A stretch of 64,000 bases of DNA from Bedellia somnulentella (Eukaryota > Arthropoda > Insecta > Lepidoptera > Bedelliidae), in assembly GCA_963576735.1 (NCBI GenBank), contig CAUYWD010000078.1:20614-84613 (forward strand), in the 5' to 3' direction. How positions within the stretch are numbered: position 1 is the stretch's first letter; each line of letters opens with the position of its first letter. The notes below the pieces were generated by a model that saw only the letters and a program-made list of their open reading frames with translations, did not search any database and was not told the DNA's origin. The position numbers and the translations under genes were made by a program. Positions 19,296 through 30,990 of this stretch are shown here, piece after piece.

Positions 19296-20252
19296 TGGAT
19301 CGGCCCAGCTTCGCACGGGTAGCGTTGTTTTCTTTTTTTAATATCTGAGTTTTTTTTTTCTTCAATCACTGCTCAAACATTGTAAAATTTAGCGCAATAT
19401 TTTCAATTTATTAAATTTATAGCACTGCTAAACAGTGATGTTTGGTGTTATTTTATTAACGGTTCAGTGTTTCCTTTTATTAGCAACTTTTTGGAATAAA
19501 ACGCCATGAAGTATTTATAACAATCCTTAAAAGAAATCATTTTGTGATGTAGGATGCAACTACTGGCGCCATCTAGCATGTAATATGTAAATTAGTAAAG
19601 ATTTGGTTTTGGTCACGGGCGCGATGGCTTATTTCATGTATAATTTCAGCGTTTCTCTACCGATTTCCATGATTCTTTTTTTTTTTATTATTGAATAGGT
19701 AATAACGTTACCTGTTTTATTTTAAGAATGAGTGAGAGTATTATAAACGTAAGATTAAACAAATATAATCAGAATGCTCCGAACTGCTAAGCTATCAGGA
19801 GTTACACGTGTTATTGTGAGTCAACCATAAGGATAGACACATGCTATTGCCGAATTTTTTTTTTTTTTTTTTTTTTTCAATTTTATGAAGACTATTTCCG
19901 TCATACTTGATTTCTATGTAAGTTTAACCATTAAGGCTGCACACGCGACGGAAGCTTAAAAATTTGAGTAACTTCCCCTGTTTTCCCAAAATTCCCCTTC
20001 ACTACTCTGATGAAAAGTACACTATAACCTGCCCAGGAGTATGAAGAATAATTGTGCCAAGTTTCGTTATCCGTCCAGTAGTTTTCGTTTCCATAAGGAA
20101 CATACAAACCGACAGACAGACAGACAGAGACAGACAAAAATTTTACTGATAGTATTTTCGGCATCAGTATCGATCACTAATCACCCCCTATTATTTTGAA
20201 AATATATTCAATGTATAGAATTGACCTCTACAGATTTATTATAAGTATAGAT
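19296..20252 (+). repeat. RTE/LINE-like 3' fragment (insect 'TTCGCACGGG...GACAGACAGACAGA' repeat)
   Basis: Starts near 'GGCCCAGCTTCGCACGGGTA', contains 'TTTCGTTATCCGTCCAGTAG' and 'TTCCATAAGGAACATACAAA' followed by (GACA)n, and ends at 'TTATTATAAGTATAGATT'. This is a common non-coding tail type of insect RTE-like repeats. No usable protein is encoded. Confidence 0.6.
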
Positions 20253-21919
20253 TTTACACATAAACCCATGAGAAATGTATTTATTTTTGACAATCTGTCC
20301 TTTTCAATCGAATTCTAATGTATATCTATGATAAGCTGATTTTATGTCAACAACATCGTCTGAATGCCATCATACTTACTATACGCTAAACGTATTGTGG
20401 AGGAAAAGGGAAGATCTTCCGCCAGGCGGTGGTATGCCTGGGGACCGCGGTCCAACTGTATTAAGTTGGAACTTGTATATATAGTAAAGGTTTTAGAAAC
20501 TACGATTGCGCGATGTACGATTTGTATGGCGAGTTTTGGTGACGAGTGTGACGTATATCGCTTTGTTTCGTGTTGCTGTGGAATGTGATTCTTCTTGCAC
20601 TGTCAGCGTTTCTATGTAGTGCGCGTCATTGTGTACTGATAGCGCGTCGCTACAGTATTTTTAAGCAAACTAGTAAAAGGTTTAGCATTAATTGGCAACA
20701 TTTCTAAAAATACCGTTTCTAAGTTGTCAAATATGCAAACATATATTTTGCTATGAATAATTTTTAGAGAAGAATAATATAAACCGAAAATTGTTTGGGA
20801 TGTCACACCTACGGCAGAATGAGAAGTTACCGTTGATGAATATTAGAAAAAAAACCTTGTTAAGACAAAACAGATGTTATATTCTATTTTATTCACAGTC
20901 TCTTTCCCTGGCACACGTGTTATTTTAACCCAATTAACTCATTCGCCCAAATTACCACAAAAAAAAGCTTTATATCGAACATCGAATTTAATACAAATCC
21001 TAGTGAAGACACACTGACTGACACATAGTGTATAAACTCGCTTGGTAACTAGGAAATATGATTTGTTGAAATTAAACCGCGCTGTTCAAACAGGTCGCTT
21101 TATCGGACATCTTAATCGGACTAGCATATTTACATCACAAACGCATTCATATCGCGATGTACAAAACAATGTCAACGCCATCTAGTGGCTAACAGTAACA
21201 ACACAAAATTAATATAAATAATTTAAAGGTAAACTTAATACTTAAATGATCTGAGAAAACGTAAACAAACCAAAATAGTTGACTGACAGTGTGACAGTGA
21301 CAGTAAAGAAATGCATTTAATGGCATTCTTATTAAATACAAATTTTCAAATGTTGTGGTATTATCACTCTATTTTTTTATTATTATTTTTTTTTTTTTTT
21401 TTTTTTCAATTTTAATAATATTTTTTTTTGTTTGTATTCTATTATTAATGTTGGGAATTTTAATTAATTTTAGTTTTATTTCATTATAGTTTTTAATCAA
21501 ATTTTTAGTTATATCTTTAAGTCATTTATAATATAATATTGTCAATGCTGTGTGCACTGTTGTTGGCATTATAACTGACCAAGACTTTAAAATGAATGTG
21601 AATGCAATCTTATGTTATAATGCTGTTGGTGTGCCTTGAATAAATAAATAAATAAATTCAACAATGGCAAATCGGCAAAAGTGTTATCACTATGCCATAT
21701 GAGTGACGTCATTTGGGGGTAACGTGCATTTAGAATTATAAACGAAAATCATGGAATATACCAAAACAAAAGATTATATAGGTCGTTTTATTGTGCATCT
21801 AGGTTCTCTTTAAACAAATATGTATGCCCAAAAAAACAAATGTTCTTAATTAAAAATTTTGGAACGAAGTGCCGAAAGAATGCTTAAAGAAGCTGGCTAG
21901 TCCTAAAAACTGGCGAATA
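20253..21919. other. Non-coding interior of the LTR element with repeat scraps
   Basis: No gene is supported. Poly-T stretches lie near 21390, and a LINE-like end 'GTGTGCCTTGAATAAATAAA' lies at about 21635-21655. A fragment near 20400 resembles the 'GGAGGAAAAGGGAAGATCTT' piece of a rearranged repeat. Confidence 0.35.
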
Positions 21920-22156
21920 TTATGTCGGGTGGTAGGTGTGGGCAATTTTAAGGACCAATTTGTCTGAAACTGATAATTTTGAAAAGCACTGCTCAGTTAT
22001 ATGACCTATTTTATTGCATTCAGCACACCTTTTTAGTGGCTGTGAACAGCTGGCAAATAAATGACCTTCCTGTTTACAATTGAAGCACCTAGAAGTCTTT
22101 GGTAGAGCACGTGTTTCTAAGTCATTGTTATTTGTCTTATACTGAGGTTGACCCAT
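21920..22156 (-). pseudogene. Retrotransposon nucleocapsid with two CCHC zinc knuckles
   Basis: Minus strand. 'CFNCKQEGHLFASC' and 'CAECNKIGHITEQC' both fit Cys-x2-Cys-x4-His-x4-Cys, typical of gypsy-like Gag nucleocapsid, which binds element RNA. It follows the Gag core (22614-23255) after a LINE insertion at about 22190-22465. Downstream, where protease and RT should start, the frame ends ('IAHTYHPT'). Confidence 0.8.
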
Positions 22157-22613
22157 TTTTGTGTACCGGGGCGATCATTGTCAGGTCTTCAAATTTAACG
22201 TATCTATTACTTAATCGTTATCTAATACTTTAGTGTATCTATATGATATATCTTTCTACATCTATGTATGTATTTAATATGTATAAGTTTATGTAATTTA
22301 TAAACTGATAATTTCAGTACGTCCCAACTGCTACAACCATTGTACTTTTTAATTTTATAATGAAATTTATAATTAGCTTTATTTTTAAAAAACTGTTGTC
22401 CTATTTACCATTGTATTAGCATTAAGCCGTTGATTTCTTAAATAAACAAATAAATAAAGTAACTGCCTCGGCTCCTAAGCACACTGCCCTGTCATCTATC
22501 CCGTGTAAAACTCATTCTACCGCCCTAGTCCCTACTATTCCACACCTATTTATCAATGTATTTTTTTTTATAATAGTACTCTTCCAGTGAATCATTTAAT
22601 CGAGCATGTTTAG
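22157..22613. repeat. LINE 3' fragment inserted between Gag and nucleocapsid
   Basis: Ends with 'TTAAATAAACAAATAAATAA' (about 22437-22462), a LINE tail pattern seen elsewhere in the window. There is no open frame. Decayed Gag sequence in a shifted frame continues at 22640-22570. Confidence 0.45.
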
Positions 22614-23255
22614 CTAACATATTGCCCAAAGCATTTGCCCATAATTTTCTTTGACAGGGAATGTAGACAAAAGCTTTCTTTGCCACTCTCCCCACATAAA
22701 AGGAACAGACGATAACCCCTCAAACCACGTCTGGGCAAGACCTTTTAATTTTGGCAGCGCAAAGTGTACTATTTGTTTTTCTGACCAACTATATATTGTA
22801 GCACACTCGTTAACCTTGTGCAACCACATGGTCATCGTCTGCTCCTTTCGGCCGGGATCAAACTTGGGCATTGGATTATGCATGTTTGTCCCTATTTTGT
22901 CCGACGAATCCGTTTGGTTCATAGATTTTACTATTTGTGCTATCTTCATTAAACTATCTATAGTTAAAGACGGATCGTTTGACTCACCCACCGCGGCGGC
23001 TTGGTGTTCTGCATTGGTAGTTGCAGCCACGAGTACCAGCCGATCGTCCCGGCGGCGCGGCTGATCCCGTGAACGACGATCACCTGAGCGCCTGCCACGC
23101 AAGCGACGACGGTATTGAGGGCGCCGGATGTACGAGCGACAGCGGCGGTCGCGAACCTCCGGGCTAACGCCCCGTGATTCGCCACTGCTATCTTCAGATC
23201 GGCGGTCTCGTGAGTGGCAGCCTCGCGCCCGGTAGCCAGGCGATTGTGGCCGCAC
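22614..23255 (-). pseudogene. Ty3/gypsy-like Gag (retrotrans_gag core)
   Basis: 213-residue frame. After an Arg-rich, low-complexity N-terminal part comes the Gag core: 'MPKFDPGRKEQTMTMWLHKV', 'NECATIYSWSEKQIVHFALP', 'KLKGLAQTWFEGLSSVPFMW', 'EWQRKLLSTFPVKENYGQML'. This matches the capsid region of gypsy-type elements. After 'GQML' the frame is lost and family-like sequence goes on in another frame (about 22640-22570), so it is broken. The N-terminal Arg-rich part is probably out of frame. Confidence 0.78.
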
Positions 23256-24336
23256 AACACGCTCACGTGACTGAAGTTTCTTTCCTTCATTGTACTAGTT
23301 GTACAGCGTTTCATGATGCAATCCAAGCTCCTCATGGCTGGATGGTTCTTCAGACGTGCGCACTACACTACTACACTACACTACACTACACTACTACGAC
23401 GATGGTGAATGTGCGATCGACACGGAAGCACCGGACTGCGCTGGCTCCCATACTCGTCCATGCAGCGACTGGCCCGGTCACATAAATCGCGGCATACCGG
23501 ACTTCGTGACCGGGTTCGATAATGGTCAGCTCCAGTGCGCCTGGAGTGCGACCGACCTTTGCGAACTGATGGCGAAGTTTTAGACTCCACATTAATCTGA
23601 AAAAATCAATTGGTACGCGTAGTTTCTGGCATAAAGTGGAAAGTGGTAGCAGCAAGCTATGTAGCCTTGTAACCATAAATAAGTACAGACTAGATTAGGA
23701 CGGGTCCGAGTACTAAAAGGGGAAAATGTGAATAAATAACTCTTAATTAAAGTTCCACCTTAGACGTAGATCAACAACGTAAATCAGCGAATGATTAAAG
23801 GAAAATAGCTACCGAAACTCATTTATACTGCTTTCCTCTTGAAATAAAAATATTTATTCGTTCAAATTTTTCTAATGATTATATTGTACATTATTGTACA
23901 TTCGCCGCTCACGCACTTGCTACCAATTTCGCAGTATTCATACTTTATTGATTTGACTCGTTTCCGGCCGGTTATATCCTCTCCGGTAGTATAAGTCAAA
24001 TGAGCAGCCAATATTTATATTTCGTTTAATTGTACCGGAAGGATACTTATAAATTATCTCAAGTCAAATCAGCAACTATTATAACTTAACTGGGTATCAG
24101 ATAAACGTTAAAATATACCGGAAATTGACAAATAAATTGTTACTCGTTGAAGAAAAAATAACTGTAGGGAACAATACAGTCAGACACAACTCGTATTTAG
24201 TATTACCCGATTTCTAATTTGTTAACTTCTACTGTTTGCTTACCAACTTCATCGAATTGGTGACATCAGCTCAGAACAACACAGTATATACATACAATAC
24301 ATACATAATGCCGACGCATTAAAAAAAAATAAAACT
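23256..24336. other. LTR-element leader region
   Basis: Between the 5' LTR/primer site and the Gag core on the minus strand. It contains competing Arg/Ser-rich frames that are probably decayed Gag N-terminus, a CACTA microsatellite (about 23360-23397), and AT-rich untranslated leader from about 23700 to 24336. No independent gene is supported. Confidence 0.4.
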
Positions 24337-24358
24337 GGTTCTATCCCCACTTCTGAAA
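24337..24358 (-). promoter_or_regulatory. Primer binding site, tRNA-Leu-like
   Basis: Directly after the LTR on the minus strand, 'TTTCAGAAGTGGGGATAGAA' (+CC) matches the complement of the 3' end of a leucine tRNA with few differences. This supports minus orientation and identifies 24359-24942 as the 5' LTR. Confidence 0.6.
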
Positions 24359-24942
24359 TGTCAGGCCTTACGGGATGGTATTCAATACTAGAGAAATCTA
24401 TAACCTCTACAAATAAAACTCTGTTTAATTAACTATCATTTCATATAATCAATACTATACTGTTCTACAATAACTACAGCAAATATAGTTCCGTAGCAAG
24501 TGACTATATACATACATTCAATAGCGTTACATGAAACACCTATGCACATTTTAATACATAGTAGTAGTGAAGGATTTAGGCATAAATATACTATCTATAC
24601 TTAAGCACAAGTATATATACATTTAGTAATTAATACAATTAGCAATAGGTAGTTAATGTTATAACTTACATAATATCTTTCAAGCAGCAGTTCCTCTCGA
24701 CTAGACAGTCAGAACTCGAATGACGCAGCTACTGGCACGTCACCCGTTTTAAACACTGAGACAAACAACTCCGGTACGGTAGTGGGGGTTGCACGTGCGC
24801 ATGCAGCTGCGTCACTCAGTAATACGATCTTTCATTTTCAAACTTATGAATTAAACTTGTAGTTATTCAAAAGTATATATTTAAGTATACAATGATACAT
24901 TATGTTACAAGTATTATCACCTTATATAAAGTGGTGATGACA
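24359..24942 (-). repeat. LTR (5' LTR in minus-strand sense)
   Basis: 584 bp, TG...CA ends, matching 17761-18344 without a difference that I could see. Apparent identity implies recent insertion, in contrast with the decayed surroundings. Confidence 0.88.
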
Positions 24943-25230
24943 CCCAGAATCGTCGAAGAGCGACTTGAGTTTTTCCCACAACTCCTTTGTAGTTTTAACG
25001 GTCTTTATATGAACATATAACGATGAGTCTATAGTGAGTACTAGTTTCGCCTTTGTCTTCGCGTCGTCTGCAGCTGATACAACAACTTCTGTACCACTTT
25101 CATCTCGTTCGGTCTTGATACACTTCATCATCCCTTCGAGTATTAAAAAGTTTTCTGCTGCGAACACCCATTCATCATAGTTCTCACGACCACGCAACTT
25201 CGGCACGTTTATAATGTAATTGGCCGCCAT
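24943..25230 (-). pseudogene. Ty1/copia Gag, N-terminal 96 codons
   Basis: Minus strand, starting at ATG 25230-25228 ('MAANYIINVPKLRGRENYDE') and continuing 'WVFAAENFLILEGMMKCIK' to 'LWEKLKSLFDDSG' at 24943, where the LTR element was inserted. The continuation is at 17758-17228. This is the typical N-terminal region of insect copia Gag. The longer frame further upstream (to 25365) is leader sequence. Confidence 0.85.
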
Positions 25231-25388
25231 TACGACAAAGCGAACTAATCGAGCACCGGCACGCACGTAGCACAATACACTTACAGTACAGTTTTTACGC
25301 GGAAAACTGGCCGAACCAATTTGGAAATATCGATAAACGATCGAATTGTAACAAATTACTTTCACAATTGGCCGCTCAGAATAAAAAA

Positions 25389-25402
25389 CTGGGCCATAAC
25401 CT
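25389..25402 (-). promoter_or_regulatory. copia primer binding site
   Basis: Minus strand 'GGTTATGGCCCAG', matching the internal initiator-tRNA-Met primer site used by copia-class elements. The remaining 5' LTR must lie at about 25407-25545, between this site and the tRNA-like repeat. Confidence 0.5.
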
Positions 25403-25651
25403 TTTAATTAAATGAAACAACCGTTTGCGTTGGAAAAGACAGACTAGACTGACATGTATATTGTTCATAGACTATTACATAGATACAGTTAACATAGACT
25501 ACACTCGATGTCGCTACAGTACACATTTTGATATACAATCAATAATTCGGAAGGCCATTTGTCTACCTTTTCAGATAGAATGCAAATGTTGAAAACGCCT
25601 AACTATCACATAATTTAAATCTTTTTGTTCATGAAAACCTCATGTACGGTT

Positions 25652-25726
25652 GGCACGGTAGCTCAATTGGCAGAGCGACGGGGCGTATACCCGAAGGTCG
25701 CGGGTTCGATTCCCGCCTGTGTCGAG
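25652..25726 (+). mobile_element. tRNA-like SINE head, plus orientation
   Basis: Contains box A 'TAGCTCAATTGGCAGAGC' and box B 'GGTTCGATTCC' with T-arm GCGGG/CCCGC. The anticodon arm reads CGGG-GCGTATA-CCCG, with GTA in the anticodon position but no U33. Acceptor pairing is imperfect. It is a tRNA-derived repeat, related to the 315-bp units; copy B of the duplicated block starts inside it. Confidence 0.65.
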
Positions 25727-26118
25727 GTTTTTCTTTCCTTTATTTATTCTTTATTTATTAGTAATAATCCCCACATGAGGTTTTCTCGTTTTATTCATTA
25801 TTTTATTCATTACACGTCTTAAGATTAAGAAAAGACCCGTGACAATTCGTGTAGGCCCAATCTGGGATTTGAACCTTAGTCGTTTGCACGATAACTGGTG
25901 TTCTACCCACTGAGCTATCATGGTTATATTGCTTTTTAAGATTTTCAAAGGTATTGTCACTATTGTGTGCTAATGGATACAACTGGCCGGCGTTTAATAT
26001 CGCCAACAATAGTAAAAACTATCTGCCTGCTAAATTTATTTAAGGGAAAATCGCTTATGGGTACTTCTAATATGGGGTTTTCGGCGCTGGTATGGACAGT
26101 TGCGGTAGTGGATCTATT

Positions 26119-26725
26119 ATTTTCTAAGATTTTCACGATTGCACATTATAATTGAAACAACTATTGATTTTCGGATATTTTAATCGCGTGTTATTACATT
26201 ATTTTTAAAGCCCGACGTTTCGAAAACTTTTCAGTTATCATGGTCACGGGAAGACTGAGGTGTTATTTGTCATTATACAGTACTATAAAATTATTAATAC
26301 TAACTACCTTCACAAAATTTTAAGTTACATTTGCGTTTAATATTTGCTATGTACAAAAAGAGCTAATGTTATCTGGAGTCTTGCTAGTGTTCTTCCCTCG
26401 CTTAGTTGTGCTAATGATCGGGTTCCAAGCAGGTGGTAATTGCCAACCATCATCTCTATTGAAGTTTGGATGTTTCTTTATTTCAATAGACTCGCGTATC
26501 ATTCTAGGTATCAATCGATTCTCTTTTGCTAGAATTGTAGGTTTGTCAAAACGCATGTGGTGGTTTGGCTTATCGAAGGTGTGTTCACACAAAGCAGATC
26601 TTCCAGGACGCCTATTCTTCATATCAGCAATATGTTCTCTAACGCGAGTTGCTACACTACGTTGCTAAAAAATAATGTAATAACACGCGATTAAAATATC
26701 CGAAAATCAATAGTTGTTTCAATTA
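26119..26725 (-). mobile_element. Penelope-like element fragment with inverted terminal repeats
   Basis: Insertion of 607 bp flanked by the 13-bp target duplication 'TAGTGGATCTATT' (26106-26118 and 26726-26738); copy A has the empty site. About 60-bp inverted repeats ('TTGAAACAACTATTGATTTT'...) lie at 26147-26206 and 26667-26726. Inside, the minus-strand frame 26622-26347 shows 'SALCEHTFDKPNHHMRFD' and 'IPRMIRESIEIKKHPNFNRD', typical of the C-terminal GIY-YIG endonuclease end of Penelope-like proteins. 5'-truncated and not autonomous. Confidence 0.8.
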
Positions 26726-27611
26726 TAGTGGATCTATTGTCTGAGAAATCTTTTTCTGTTGGATTGACTATCAATGAGCTAACTTCCTCGTTGTGAATTT
26801 CTATCCGGGATAGTGCGTCAGCATTTTTATTATGTTTACCCTGTTTATAAATGACAGTAAAAGTGTATTCACTTAATTTGAGTCTCCAGCGGGTCAATCT
26901 AGAATTTGGTTCTTTGAGACTCATAACCCACTGCAAGGGCTTATGGTCAGTAACAATTTTGAAATTACGTCCAAATAAATATGGTCGAAAATACTTGGTG
27001 GCCCATACTATCGCTAAAAGTTCCTTTTCTATTGTACTGTAATTACACTCACTGTCGTTTAATGTTCTAGAGGCGAAGCACACAGGCTAATCTGATCCTA
27101 TTGTTCCTTGGGAGAGAATGGCCCCTATGGCCACGTTTGAGGCGTCGGTTGTGAGAATGAATTCTTTACTAAAATCTGGGTACTGTAGGATGGGGTCATT
27201 GGTTAGCAGAGACTTACATTTTTCGAAGCAAGTTTTATACTCGGAAGTTAATATTATTTTTCTACCTTTTTTGAGGCATGAAGTTAGAGGTTTCGTTACT
27301 CGGGCAAAGTCAGGAATAAATTTTCTTTAATAGCCTAATAGGCCTAAAAATTGCTTAATTTGTTTAGGGGTTTGAGGTATGGGGTAATTCTGAATCGCTG
27401 ATATTTTATCTGGATTGGGTTTTATGCCATCTTTACTTATAATATGTCCTAAATACGCAGTTTCTAACTTTAAAAACTCCGATTTATCCATCTGTATCTT
27501 AAAATTCGACTCTCTCAATTTTTGGAAAACTTTTTCTAAATTAATTATGTGCTCCTGAAGGGAGGTACTAAACACTATAATATCATCCAAATACACTAGG
27601 CAAACTGTCAA
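26691..27611 (-). pseudogene. Ty3/gypsy pol fragment (RT end plus RNase H), copy B
   Basis: Second copy of the 11295-12326 fragment. RT YLDD core at 27611-27327, the same TAA, then RNase H at 27083-26739. An additional nonsense change (AAG to TAG) lies just before 'PVCFASRTL', which copy A lacks. The last residues before 26739 come from the adjoining Penelope-like insertion. Confidence 0.85.
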
Positions 27612-27794
27612 AAGTCAAAAAAGTCAAAAAGTTTATTTTTCAAAATAAAGTTAAATACTATCATTTTTTGAACGTCAAAGTTTTAAATTAATCGTTAATC
27701 CGTTGCTTCGGAAGGTGTTCGTAAAGAGAAGAAGCAACAAAGAAACTCTTTACATTCACATTTTTTTCATTTTTTCAAAATATGGTTTGTACAA

Positions 27795-28278
27795 TTTCAT
27801 AATTTAATGTTTTTTGACATGAATTCCTCATGTGGGGATTATTACTCATAAATAAAAGATGTTATTAAAGGAAAGAAAAATTTCGACACTGGCGGGGTTC
27901 GAACCCGCGACCTTCGGGTATACGCCCCCGTCGCTCTGCCAACTGAGCTACAGTGTCAGTTGGCATCCAGCGCGAAATTTCTCTATCCTTTGTTTCTTTT
28001 TTACACGTTCAAGTAGTGTTTGCGTTTCCTACCTCCGAATTTTAACTAATTCGGACGGCCACTTGTCTACCTTTTCAGATAGAATGCAAATGTTGGAAAC
28101 GCCTAACTATCACATAATTTAATGTTTTTTGACATGAATTCCTCATGTGGGGATTATTACTCATAAATAAAAGATGTTATTAAAGGAAAGAAAAATTTCG
28201 ACACTGGCGGGGTTCGAACCCGCGACCTTCGGGTATACGCCCCCGTCGCTCTGCCAATTAATAACATCTTTTATTTAT
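27795..28278 (-). repeat. Tandem tRNA-like units, copy B
   Basis: One complete 315-bp unit and the terminal truncated unit. The minus-strand tRNA-like sequences have the same acceptor stem and box A/B as in copy A, and the same closing inverted end 'AATAACATCTTTTATTTAT'. Confidence 0.78.
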
Positions 28279-28663
28279 TATACAATTTCAGTTTATAAAC
28301 ATGTTTATACTTTACAAAAGATTTTCTATGCGACCAAACCAAACGCTAGTTTGACATAATTAAAATAAATTGTCCATCACAAAAACCAATCACATAACGT
28401 GAGAAGAAAAATCCTCACCAGACAATTATTCCTAGGAATAACGAGGGAAGATTTATAGCTTTACGGACATGGTCATGTGCGCGTTGGGTCCTTGTCGTTT
28501 AAAAAATCTTGAACACTGTAGTAAGATTTCTTTAAAAGCATGGCTTTAATTGCCTTTTTAAAAGATGCCACAGGCAATTCCAATATGTCAGAAGGAAGTT
28601 TGTTGAACATTTTCAGGGATAGTCCCATAAAGGAGTTACTTTATTAAGTCTCCACTTCGGTAC
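28279..28663 (-). pseudogene. LINE 3' end fragment
   Basis: Counterpart of 13315-13696: the 3' untranslated region and the last ~50 codons of the jockey/CR1-like protein. A 4-bp deletion lies near 28640. It stops at the block boundary. Confidence 0.7.
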
Positions 28664-29524
28664 CGATAAAACAGAACTATAAACAAATAATTTGACTCTT
28701 GCACTAGATATCAATTGAGGAAGAGATCTATGCAAAATGATTGCCACCGCTACACGACCAAAGTTTGATTATAATTTAAACTACCCTCATTCCAAGCAAG
28801 TTAATAGCAAAGACAACTTCTACCAATGCCATATGTTTGAATATACCTACCCGCCATTTTTTTGCAAAGTATTATTTTTAATAGGTACCTACAGACTAGA
28901 CTCACCTGTAAGGTACACTGTCTAAGAAAAGGGTCTTGGTTATGTTATGATGAAATTTTAGCTAAAGTTGCCAAAAGTAAAGGAAAAATCACTCCTCATT
29001 GTGTAATGTACTTAAGTCTATGATTGTTTCAGTTAATAATTATAATAAAATCTATAATTACTATAAAGTGAAAACCTATACTTACTTAATTGTGAAAATA
29101 TGTATTTAACTGTATAAATAAAAAGCATACTTGAAGGTTTTTGTTTTTCATTGTTAACTATTAAAAGATAAAATAAAAGCATTTAAAACCGATAATCAAG
29201 TAGAACTAAACAAAGTGAAGAGATTGATGTAACTTTTAGGTTCCCACAGCATCATTGAAAAAAGTTGGCCGCTGGCTGAAGGTTCTTTTGAACCTTGTTA
29301 TTTTTGTAATTATTTACGCTAGAACACCGTTTTCACTTAGATCGGAATAAATGAAAGTAGAACTAAAGTTTGACACCCATTTGAAGTTCCTGTGACCTAT
29401 AAATAAAAAGTGTCCCGCTGGCTGGAGGTCGAATTAAAACCAACGCCCTTCTTCCATTTTGACGGAAGAAAATCAAATTTTAACTGCATTTGATAGAACT
29501 AATTTGGAACTAAATCCTAGGCAT
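28664..29524. other. Unassigned AT-rich sequence
   Basis: No gene, repeat family or RNA is recognised. The Met-starting frame at 28737 (62 codons) has no recognisable features. Confidence 0.3.
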
Positions 29525-30990
29525 ACTCATATCGTTTTAGGATAGGGGGTTCCGCTGAGTGTAGGCACACAATAACGAGTAATGAAATTTTACTAAATCT
29601 TTATCATGTAAGAGAAAAAAAACGCTCAATTCAAACCTTAATATGACATACGATTGGAAGCGAGCGATCAAACAAAACTAACATTTCTGGTCTATGGAAC
29701 CACACAAGGCAGAGTACTTTTTATACTCGTAGCAAATAGACCACGGCTCATTTTGAAGAATTTCTAATAACTAATCAATTGAAATCTCATCCCAATAAAG
29801 AATCCTGGACCTTACGTCTATATAGTATCAAAACTCTTCGAATAGCATCATTGGGCGGAGTAGCTAATGTCCCAAACTGTGGCTAAAAATTTAGCACGAA
29901 CCAACGAGAAAGCACTAGGCTCCTTTGTAGTTGTACCGCGAAAGCTGCAAATAGCAGCCCGATTGGATTGGTGGTGGTGGTGCACTCAAAGCAAATAACG
30001 AGTAATGAAATTTTACTAAATCTTTATCATGTAAGAGAAAAAAAACGCTCAATTCAAACCTTAATATGACATACGATTGGAAGCGAGCGATCAAACAAAA
30101 GTAACATTTCTGGTCTATGGAACCACACAAGGCAGAGTACTTTTTATACTCGTAGCAAATAGACCAGGGCTCATTTTGAAGAATTTCTTATTCCGAAGCT
30201 CTAGCTTCCCCTACTTGGAATCTATAGCTGTGAGTATATGACTGAAAAAGAAAGGATTCGCAACGTCTACAAATATGTATTTGATTTATTGCTATCAACT
30301 TTAATACCAGGATTAGAATATCCTACCTAAACAGACTGTTTTATCAAAACTGCTCACATTTTGGGAATATCGGTGAAATCAGTAGAAAGAGTTATGAAAG
30401 AATACAAGTCAACCAACTAATCAATTGAAATCTGATCCCAATAAAGAATCCTGGACCTTACGTATATATAGTATCAAAACTCTTCGAATAGCATCATTGG
30501 GCGGAGTAGCTAATGTCCCAAACTGTGGCTAAAAATTTAGCACGAACCAACGAGAAAGCACTAGGCTCCTTTGTAGTTGTACCGCGAAAGCTGCAAATAG
30601 CAGCCCGATTGGATTGGTGGTGGTGGTGCACTCAAAGCAAATAACGAGTAATGAAATTTTACTAAATCTTTATCATGTAAGAGAAAAAAAAACGCTCAAT
30701 TCAAACCTTAATATGACATACGATTGGAAGCGAGCGATCAAACAAAAGTAACATTTCTGGTCTATGGAACCACACAAGGCAGAGTACTTTTTATACTCGT
30801 AGCAAATAGACCAGGGCTCATTTTGAAGAATTTCTTATTCCGAAGCTCTAGCTTCCCCTACTTGGAATCTATAGCTGTGAGTATATGACTGAAAAAGAAA
30901 GGATTCGCAACGTCTACAAACATGTCTTTCATTTGTTGCTATCAACTTTAAAAACTATATATTTGCTATCTTTGCATTTTAGGGAAAAAA
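29525..30990. repeat. HTH-derived satellite, block 1
   Basis: Two and a half units of about 650 bp (landmark 'ATTGGGCGGAGTAGCTAATG' at 29849 and 30499). Each unit has a segment reading 'MTEKERIRNVYKYVFDLLLS' and then 'KTAHILGISVKSVERVMKEY', which looks like a helix-turn-helix N-terminus of a transposase-like protein, here with a TAA (CCTAAACAG) in the middle. No complete gene is present. Confidence 0.75.

Larger units (their letters stand above)
17761..24942 (-). mobile_element. 7.2-kb LTR retrotransposon without pol, inserted in copia gag
   Basis: Two 584-bp direct repeats (17761-18344 and 24359-24942) begin TG and end CA and appear identical. On the minus strand the upstream LTR is followed by a tRNA-Leu-like primer site (24358-24337), then a Gag with zinc knuckles. 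No protease, RT or integrase is seen, so it is a non-autonomous or internally deleted Ty3/gypsy-like element. It also contains LINE fragments and a minisatellite. No clean target duplication is visible at the two edges (ACCAA versus CCCAG). Confidence 0.78.
25714..28663. repeat. Composite duplicated block, copy B
   Basis: Same content and order as 11049-13696 with very high identity by eye, but with a Penelope-like insertion (26119-26725) and only two tRNA-like tandem units. It ends abruptly inside LINE sequence at 'CTTCGGTA', where unrelated sequence begins. Confidence 0.85.

Noticed and set aside
17761..24942. Clean 5-bp target duplication around the LTR element
   Set aside because: The flanks read ACCAA and CCCAG and do not match well; I could not define a duplication.
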